From Planctomycetota bacterium (GTDB lineage Bacteria > Planctomycetota > Phycisphaerae > WQYP01): a stretch of 5,248 nucleotides of DNA. The stretch lies in assembly GCA_021785155.1 (NCBI GenBank), contig JAJYGE010000376.1, positions 1-5,248 of the forward strand, read 5' to 3'. Below are positions 1 to 5,248 of this stretch, piece after piece; the stretch's first letter is position 1; each line of letters begins with the position of its first letter. The position numbers and the translations under genes were made by a program. The notes below the pieces were generated by a model. The model was not told the origin of the DNA, made no database searches, and saw only the letters and a program-made list of their open reading frames with translations.

Positions 1-511
1 ACAGTCCCACATAGAGTGCTTTGCCCTGCCGCACCGCCGAATCCAACGCCCCCATGGTCTCTTCAATGGGCGTGTCCGGATCGGGACGGTGGGAGTAAAA
101 AATATCGACATAATCCAAACCCATGCGTTGCAGGCTTTGATCCAGACTCGCCAGAAGATATTTGCGGGAACCCCAGTCACCATAGGGCCCGCTCCACATG
201 GTGTAGCCGGCTTTGGTGGAAATAATCAGTTCATCGCGCCAGGGAAGCAGGTCTTGTCGCAACAGGCGTCCGAAGTTTTCTTCCGCTGATCCGGGAGGCG
301 GACCATAATTGTTGGCCAGATCAAAATGGGTGATGCCTAATTCAAAGGCGCGCCGGAGCATGGCGCGTTGGTTCTCCATAAAATCCACGCCGCCAAAATT
401 ATGCCATAGCCCCAATGAAATGGCCGGCAGCTTGAGACCGGACTTTCCGCAACGATTGTACCGCATTTTTGAATAGCGGCTTGACGCGGGCAACCAGGGA
501 TCATATTGCAT
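1..511 (-). CDS. yghZ: YghZ/Gpr-type aldo/keto reductase, N-terminal part (3' end beyond left edge)
   Basis: The first 170 codons of an aldo/keto reductase are visible, and the frame runs open off the left edge. The protein closely resembles E. coli YghZ (Gpr, L-glyceraldehyde 3-phosphate reductase, about 346 residues), so roughly half is missing. Seen in the sequence: CGKSGLKLPA (21-30), LGLWHNFG (33-40), FDLANNYGPPPGSAEENFG (63-81), STKAGY (98-103) and YVDIFYSHR (134-142). These give the complete catalytic tetrad of the family: Asp64, Tyr69, Lys100 and His141. The family reduces aldehydes or ketones with NADPH in the cytoplasm; the NADPH-binding C-terminal part lies outside the window. In-frame ATGs occur at 526, 517 and 511. 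I prefer 511 because GGA lies 6 bases upstream (518-520) and because it matches the short N-terminus usual in the family. A promoter-like sequence lies 50 bases upstream, which suggests separate transcription. The family assignment is very secure; the exact physiological substrate is inferred. Confidence 0.93.
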   Translation of the reverse strand, partial: MQYDPWLPASSRYSKMRYNRCGKSGLKLPAISLGLWHNFGGVDFMENQRAMLRRAFELGITHFDLANNYGPPPGSAEENFGRLLRQDLLPWRDELIISTKAGYTMWSGPYGDWGSRKYLLASLDQSLQRMGLDYVDIFYSHRPDPDTPIEETMGALDSAVRQGKALYVGL

Positions 512-562
512 ATTCATTCCGTTCATTCGTCGTATTCACGCAATTTTGTCTTTCAGATTGAA

Positions 563-591
563 TTTATCGCTGATGCGCGGCAAATGGTCAA
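563..591 (-). promoter_or_regulatory. Putative sigma-70-type promoter for the aldo/keto reductase gene
   Basis: On the minus strand, TTGACC (586-591, five of six matches to the -35 consensus) is followed by a 17-base spacer and GATAAA (563-568, four of six matches to the -10 consensus). Transcription would begin near 556, leaving a leader of about 45 bases before the preferred start codon at 511. It lies in the 109-base gap between the small ORF (ends 621) and the reductase, where a promoter is expected. Spacing and position support it; it is a prediction from consensus only. Confidence 0.42.
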
Positions 592-620
592 CACCCCGGA
601 TGTACCAAAGCGCCAACGCA

Positions 621-980
621 TTACATCGGCGGCGGTCCAAAATCACCGATCAGTACAATTTCCCAGAACCAACGTTTTACATTGGCAGAGAATTCACCCT
701 TGCCGACCGGATAGGCCGGAATATGCGGCACACGGTTCGGATGCGCCAAACCCCATTCAATAAAACGACCGGTTTCATCCAACATGCGCTCGCGCATCTC
801 CTCATAAGACTCGGATACGAAGCGATAATGTCGATTTATTTCAAACAATGATTCGCCGTCCCGCAAAACAAAGATGGTGGAATTATATGAACAAGCCGCG
901 GCGGATGGCAAATGTGGTCCCTTCCGCCGACCAACGAAAGAGAACAATAACTCCGCGGCATTCCCATCGGTTGGCTCCAA
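621..980 (-). CDS. Small uncharacterised protein, TTG start uncertain
   Basis: This is a 119-codon ORF of unknown family between the aminotransferase and the reductase, on the same strand. The in-frame stop upstream is at 1008-1010, and no ATG or GTG occurs between it and residue 62. The candidate start is TTG at 980, with a GGAG 14 bases upstream, which is too far to be a good ribosome site. The protein looks real in composition: it is mixed and soluble, with no signal peptide or membrane segment. An amphipathic stretch with many Glu and Arg spans about 57-75, followed by FIEWGLAHP (73-81), and an aromatic-rich end carries KRWFWEIVL (102-110) and a final GPPPM. Codon use resembles that of the neighbours. 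It may be a conserved hypothetical gene, possibly using a non-standard start, or the remnant of a longer gene that lost its 5' end. If it is not a gene, then 512-1043 is a stretch without any gene except the promoter. I do not assign a function. Confidence 0.5.
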   Translation of the reverse strand: MEPTDGNAAELLFSFVGRRKGPHLPSAAACSYNSTIFVLRDGESLFEINRHYRFVSESYEEMRERMLDETGRFIEWGLAHPNRVPHIPAYPVGKGEFSANVKRWFWEIVLIGDFGPPPM

Positions 981-1043
981 AAAGACAGCCCAATCTCCGA
1001 GAATGCGTTACGAACTCACGGCGCGGCTTGATGATTTGCCGCC
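981..1043 (-). other. Gap between aminotransferase and small ORF, weak GC hairpin
   Basis: Directly after the aminotransferase stop, the minus strand carries GCGGC and GCCGC separated by 10 bases (about 1023-1042). This could form a 5-pair hairpin. No T run follows, so it is not a convincing intrinsic terminator. A GTG within the gap is followed by a stop after three codons, in the frame of the small ORF. No promoter was recognised. Confidence 0.25.
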
Positions 1044-2255
<1,212 letters not shown>

Positions 2256-2332
2256 GAATAAAATCCTTTCAATTCCGTACCGGAAACGTCGTTACCGCCT
2301 TCCGATTACCGTTGCGTTCCAGGGCTTATCTA
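2256..2332 (-). promoter_or_regulatory. Leader of the aminotransferase gene: ribosome site and alternative hairpins
   Basis: This 77-base gap separates nuoN from the aminotransferase. Reading the minus strand, it holds CGGAA (2300-2304), TTCCG (2281-2285) and CGGAA (2273-2277), then the Shine-Dalgarno AAAGGA (2264-2269). The middle block can pair with the first (7-8 base pairs including G-U pairs, about 12-base loop) or with the last (5 pairs, GTA loop), but not with both. The second hairpin ends three bases before the Shine-Dalgarno sequence. No run of T follows either hairpin, so neither looks like an intrinsic terminator. I found no convincing -35/-10 pair here. The ribosome site is well supported; any regulatory role of the hairpins is speculative. 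Confidence 0.4.
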
Positions 2333-3913
2333 TCAATGTGCACGATCAGCGAGCCGTATTTCACGGGTTCCTGCATGTGATTGGGCTGAAGCGGGTTGAT
2401 TGCCATTCATGGGTTGCGGGTCTCGCACTGCCACCATTTTTGTGACTTCACTTCCCGAGTAGCGGGATATGCTCATCAGGACGGATGGAAATATTCCCAG
2501 AAGAATTACCAGAGCCGCCGCGATGGCACCGGAAAATTGGATAGCGCCGGGCCGGCGGACGGTAAAGGGTGCCCAAGGATTGCGGAGGTACATGGCGGTA
2601 ATGATACTTAGATAGTATGCCGCAGCGATGGCGGCGTTGATCATCACGATAACAGCCAGCACGCCATGGCCGCTGGAAAATGCGGCCTGTACGATAAACA
2701 CTTTGCCCAAAAATCCGACCGTGAAGGGCATACCAATGAGGCTTAACATGCACACGGCCATACAGGCGGCGGCCAGCGGATGCTCGGAGGCGATACCGGC
2801 AATATCATCAAGGTCTTCAGCGGCATCAAGTTTGCCCTGCAGATAAACCAGAACAGCAAAGGCACCAACAGTCATCATGCTGTAAGCACCGAGATAAAAC
2901 AGCATGGCACTGATGCCGTTGGCGGTGCTGCGGCCAATGATCAACGGGCCGACGGCCAGACCAACAAGCATATATCCGGTGTGGGAAATGGAACTGTATG
3001 CCATCATGCGTTTAATGTTGCGTTGCAAGAGGGCCAGAACATTGCCGATGGTCATGCTCAAAACAGCCATGACCATAAGCAAATCGGGGACGGCCTGAGC
3101 GGCACCGTGAGAAAGTTTCCATCCAGTCAGATTAAACACCAGAATCAGGGCGATAAATCCCGCCGCCTTGGGGGCAAAAGATAAAAAAGCCGTCACCGGC
3201 GTTGCGGTACCCTGGTAGACATCCGGCGCGTAATAATGCAGCGGTACCGCGGCAATTTTATATGCTATGCCGACGACCACCATCAGCAGTCCGATAATGG
3301 CGATATACGGCAACTGGGGGCTGGCGGCGAACGCGGCGGCGATTTTGGCAAAACCGGTACTGCCGGAGAAGCCGTAAAGATAGCTGAATCCGAACAGGTA
3401 AATAGCGGCGGAAAGCGAGCCGAGGAAGAAGTATTTGAGGCCCGCTTCCTGAGCTGTGGGGTTGCCGCGACCAGTCGCCACCATGATGTAGGTGGGAATG
3501 GAAACCAGTTCCAAAGCAATGAAAAGCCAGATTAAATTATCGACTTTCGCCATCATGCTGACACCGGCGAGAGACACCAGCATCATGGCAAAATATTCTC
3601 CACGAAAAGTCTGATCCGATGTGGCGGGATCCATGCCGAAGGGCATATCCCATGATAATAGCACCAGGAGAATGCCGATGCCGGAAGACAGCAGCGTGTC
3701 ATACGTGCAGAAACTCGCCAGCGGCCACGCCGGACCGGCATCCACAATGCCGATGCGCCATCCGGCGACAAATGCGAGGATAAGACTGATCAGCGAAATC
3801 CACTGGGCACTGCGGCGCACAAGGTCTGATTTTGCGACCCCCACCAGAGCGACAATACAGGCCGCGAGGATCATGATGATTTCGGGGCAAAGATGATTCA
3901 GCGGGATATTCAC
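2333..3913 (-). CDS. nuoN: NADH-quinone oxidoreductase subunit N (complex I membrane subunit)
   Basis: This is a complete 526-residue, highly hydrophobic protein of the antiporter-like complex I subunits, with about 14 membrane segments. NuoN conducts protons across the cytoplasmic membrane as NADH is oxidised and quinone reduced. Expected channel residues are present: Glu135 in LELVSIP, Lys219 in AYKIAAVPLH, His226, Lys249 in FAPKAAGF, His311 in YSSISHTGY, and Lys404 in GFLGKVF. The signature PDVYQGTATPVTAFLS (230-245) is typical of NuoN and separates it from NuoM and NuoL. The start is GTG at 3913, chosen because AAGAGG (3922-3927) sits 8 bases upstream; the next in-frame ATG (residue 14) would cut into the first helix. 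The gene follows nuoM by 27 bases, so they are surely co-transcribed. After the last helix there is a hydrophilic tail of about 40 residues (487-526), longer than in many homologues, and the stop TGA is followed in frame by TAG. Confidence 0.96.
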   Translation of the reverse strand: MNIPLNHLCPEIIMILAACIVALVGVAKSDLVRRSAQWISLISLILAFVAGWRIGIVDAGPAWPLASFCTYDTLLSSGIGILLVLLSWDMPFGMDPATSDQTFRGEYFAMMLVSLAGVSMMAKVDNLIWLFIALELVSIPTYIMVATGRGNPTAQEAGLKYFFLGSLSAAIYLFGFSYLYGFSGSTGFAKIAAAFAASPQLPYIAIIGLLMVVVGIAYKIAAVPLHYYAPDVYQGTATPVTAFLSFAPKAAGFIALILVFNLTGWKLSHGAAQAVPDLLMVMAVLSMTIGNVLALLQRNIKRMMAYSSISHTGYMLVGLAVGPLIIGRSTANGISAMLFYLGAYSMMTVGAFAVLVYLQGKLDAAEDLDDIAGIASEHPLAAACMAVCMLSLIGMPFTVGFLGKVFIVQAAFSSGHGVLAVIVMINAAIAAAYYLSIITAMYLRNPWAPFTVRRPGAIQFSGAIAAALVILLGIFPSVLMSISRYSGSEVTKMVAVRDPQPMNGNQPASAQSHAGTREIRLADRAH

Positions 3914-3921
3914 TTCATAAG

Positions 3922-3927
3922 CCTCTT
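3922..3927 (-). promoter_or_regulatory. Ribosome binding site that decides the GTG start of nuoN
   Basis: AAGAGG on the minus strand lies 8 bases before GTG at 3911-3913. An ATG at 3916-3918 is only 3 bases from this site and runs into a TGA after two codons, so it cannot start nuoN. Confidence 0.65.
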
Positions 3928-3940
3928 GGACTTCAATATA

Positions 3941-5248
3941 TTATTTAGACAACCGGGCCGGCAATCGCAGTGCCACCGCCATATCGGAACGACGGACATC
4001 GGTCGGCATAACAACGCCAACCATGCCGGTTCGCCGCGACGCGACGACCAGCCGCATTTTGGAGCGTGAAGCGGTTTGTAGCGCCATGGCCGAAGCGGAA
4101 TTTTCCCGCACGGCCGCCAGGACCTCCCGGCGAATCTTGCCCACCGCGGGTTGGAGCGAATGCAGCACCGGTGCGGGATACAATCCGAGGAGTAAAACCG
4201 CCAGTGCCAGCGGTGAAAGCACCAGCCATTCCCGCAGGGTCAGATCCTTTGGTGCGCCATGCGCAAGCGTCTCATGGCCGGTATCCGTATCAGGCACCGT
4301 TTCAACCAGGGGGCCGAAAATAACATGAGCCACCCAATAAAGCATATACAGCGCGCCGAGGATCATGCCCAGGGCGGCCGGTATGGCATAAGCCGGCCCA
4401 AGGAAGCCGCCATGCCCGGCGCTTCCACTGACATACGTACCAACGAGGGAAATGATTTCGGAAATAAAGCCTATCAATCCAGGCAGCGCCGCCGTACCCA
4501 TGAAAAAGAAGACCGCAAAAAATCCCAGCACCGGAAGCCGACGGGCCAAACCGGATATCTCCAACAGGTTGCGCGTGTGATACCGGCGATAAATCATCCC
4601 CATGACCATCAGCATGGCGGCGGCCAGCAGGCCGGAACTGATCATCACCAGTACGCACCCGGTCAATCCGGTCATCGTGAGAGCTAAAAGGGCCAGAATG
4701 CACAAACCCAAATGGCTTAGCACACTGTACGCGATGAGCTTCTTCATATCGCGCTGGACCCAACTGATCAATCCACCGTAAAGAATGGAAATAACACACA
4801 ACACGGCCAACCACGGGGTAAACCGCACCGCGGCCAGAGGCAGCATGGGAATTGCAAATCTTAACAAACCGTAGGCACCAAGCTTCACCAGCGCGATCAT
4901 CACCGATCCGGGCGTCGGTGATTCGGTAATCGCCAACGGCATCCAGGTGTGTACCGGGAACAAGGGAACTTTGATGGCAAAACCGATCAGCAACCCCAAA
5001 AATACAATCCCCTGTTGTGCGGCAGTAAGCGATTGGCCGGCTCGGATTAAATCCGCCAGGGCAAAGGAGAAAGTCCCAAACTTTTCCTGATGCACCCACG
5101 CCAGATAAATCAGGCTGGCCAGCAATAATACGGAACCGGCAAATGCATACAGGAAAAATTTAACTGCCGCTTTACGGCGTTCAGAGTGGCCCCAGATGCC
5201 CAAAATGAAAAAGGTGGGGATCAAGCTGAATTCAAAGAATAGAAGATC
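3941..5248 (-). CDS. nuoM: NADH-quinone oxidoreductase subunit M, C-terminal part (5' end beyond right edge)
   Basis: The last 435 residues of NuoM are visible, counted here from the right edge. The frame is open through 5248; the TTG at 5224 is an internal Leu, not a start. A typical NuoM has about 500 residues, so the first helices are missing. NuoM is one of three antiporter-like proton-pumping subunits of complex I in the cytoplasmic membrane. Family marks are FFEFSLIP (4-11) with the essential helix-5 Glu6, GFAIKVPLFPVHTW (89-102) with Lys93 and His100, Lys122 in KLGAYGLLRF, AYSVLSHLG (173-181) with His179, MIYRRYHTRNL (218-228), and LPGLIGFISE (255-264) with Glu264. Odd points: the usual PDAH after the broken-helix Trp reads PLAI (104-107), two residues are missing just before Lys122, the His of the usual HG pair is Ser205, and a basic tail of about 55 residues follows the last helix. 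nuoN follows 27 bases downstream; other nuo genes are expected to the right. Confidence 0.94.
   Translation of the reverse strand, partial: DLLFFEFSLIPTFFILGIWGHSERRKAAVKFFLYAFAGSVLLLASLIYLAWVHQEKFGTFSFALADLIRAGQSLTAAQQGIVFLGLLIGFAIKVPLFPVHTWMPLAITESPTPGSVMIALVKLGAYGLLRFAIPMLPLAAVRFTPWLAVLCVISILYGGLISWVQRDMKKLIAYSVLSHLGLCILALLALTMTGLTGCVLVMISSGLLAAAMLMVMGMIYRRYHTRNLLEISGLARRLPVLGFFAVFFFMGTAALPGLIGFISEIISLVGTYVSGSAGHGGFLGPAYAIPAALGMILGALYMLYWVAHVIFGPLVETVPDTDTGHETLAHGAPKDLTLREWLVLSPLALAVLLLGLYPAPVLHSLQPAVGKIRREVLAAVRENSASAMALQTASRSKMRLVVASRRTGMVGVVMPTDVRRSDMAVALRLPARLSK

Noticed and set aside
2310..2338. TTGATA as a -35 element with GGTAAT as a -10 element before the aminotransferase
   Set aside because: The spacer would be 20 bases and the -10 match is poor.
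4883..4948. Frameshift or sequencing error as the cause of the altered NuoM motif
   Set aside because: The same frame carries clear NuoM sequence on both sides, and the changed residues look like codon substitutions (TTG for an Asp codon, ATT for a His codon), not shifted bases.
4302..5099. 265-codon open frame on the minus strand in another frame of nuoM
   Set aside because: It lies wholly inside nuoM, has no membrane pattern or recognisable motif, and its composition is that of a frame-shifted shadow.
3941..5224. Reading nuoM as a complete 427-residue gene starting at 5224
   Set aside because: The codon at 5224 is TTG inside FEFSLIP, and the frame stays open with NuoM-like sequence to the window edge, so the gene is cut by the window.

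Overview
The window holds five genes or gene parts, all on the minus strand. It reads as a bacterial chromosomal housekeeping segment of moderate GC. Read in the direction of transcription (right to left), the order is: the 3' part of nuoM (open at the right edge), nuoN, a class I aminotransferase of the aspC type, a small unrecognised ORF, and the 5' part of a yghZ/gpr-type aldo/keto reductase (open at the left edge).

Right part (2333-5248): nuoM and nuoN encode two antiporter-like proton-pumping membrane subunits of respiratory complex I (NADH:quinone oxidoreductase). They lie in the usual M-then-N order, 27 bases apart, and look like the end of a nuo operon whose other genes lie beyond the right edge. 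NuoN has all the expected channel residues. NuoM is clearly the NuoM family but has replaced several normally conserved polar residues and carries a basic C-terminal tail.

Middle (1044-2332): 77 bases after nuoN comes a complete PLP-dependent aminotransferase with an excellent Shine-Dalgarno site. Its leader contains a repeated CGGAA/TTCCG/CGGAA element that can form two mutually exclusive hairpins. I see no convincing terminator between nuoN and this gene, so read-through from the nuo operon is possible.

Left part (1-1043): a 119-codon ORF without any ATG start, family unknown, is followed by a good sigma-70-like promoter (17-base spacer) and then the reductase gene, which is therefore probably its own transcription unit.

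Organism: an aerobic or otherwise respiring bacterium with a 14-subunit-type complex I. The style of the aminotransferase and Nuo proteins would fit a Planctomycetota/PVC-type or other Gram-negative lineage, but this is a weak inference. There are no RNA genes, CRISPR arrays, insertion sequences, phage genes or defence genes that I can support, and I did not find a convincing undescribed system. The best leads are the altered NuoM channel residues and the ATG-less small ORF.
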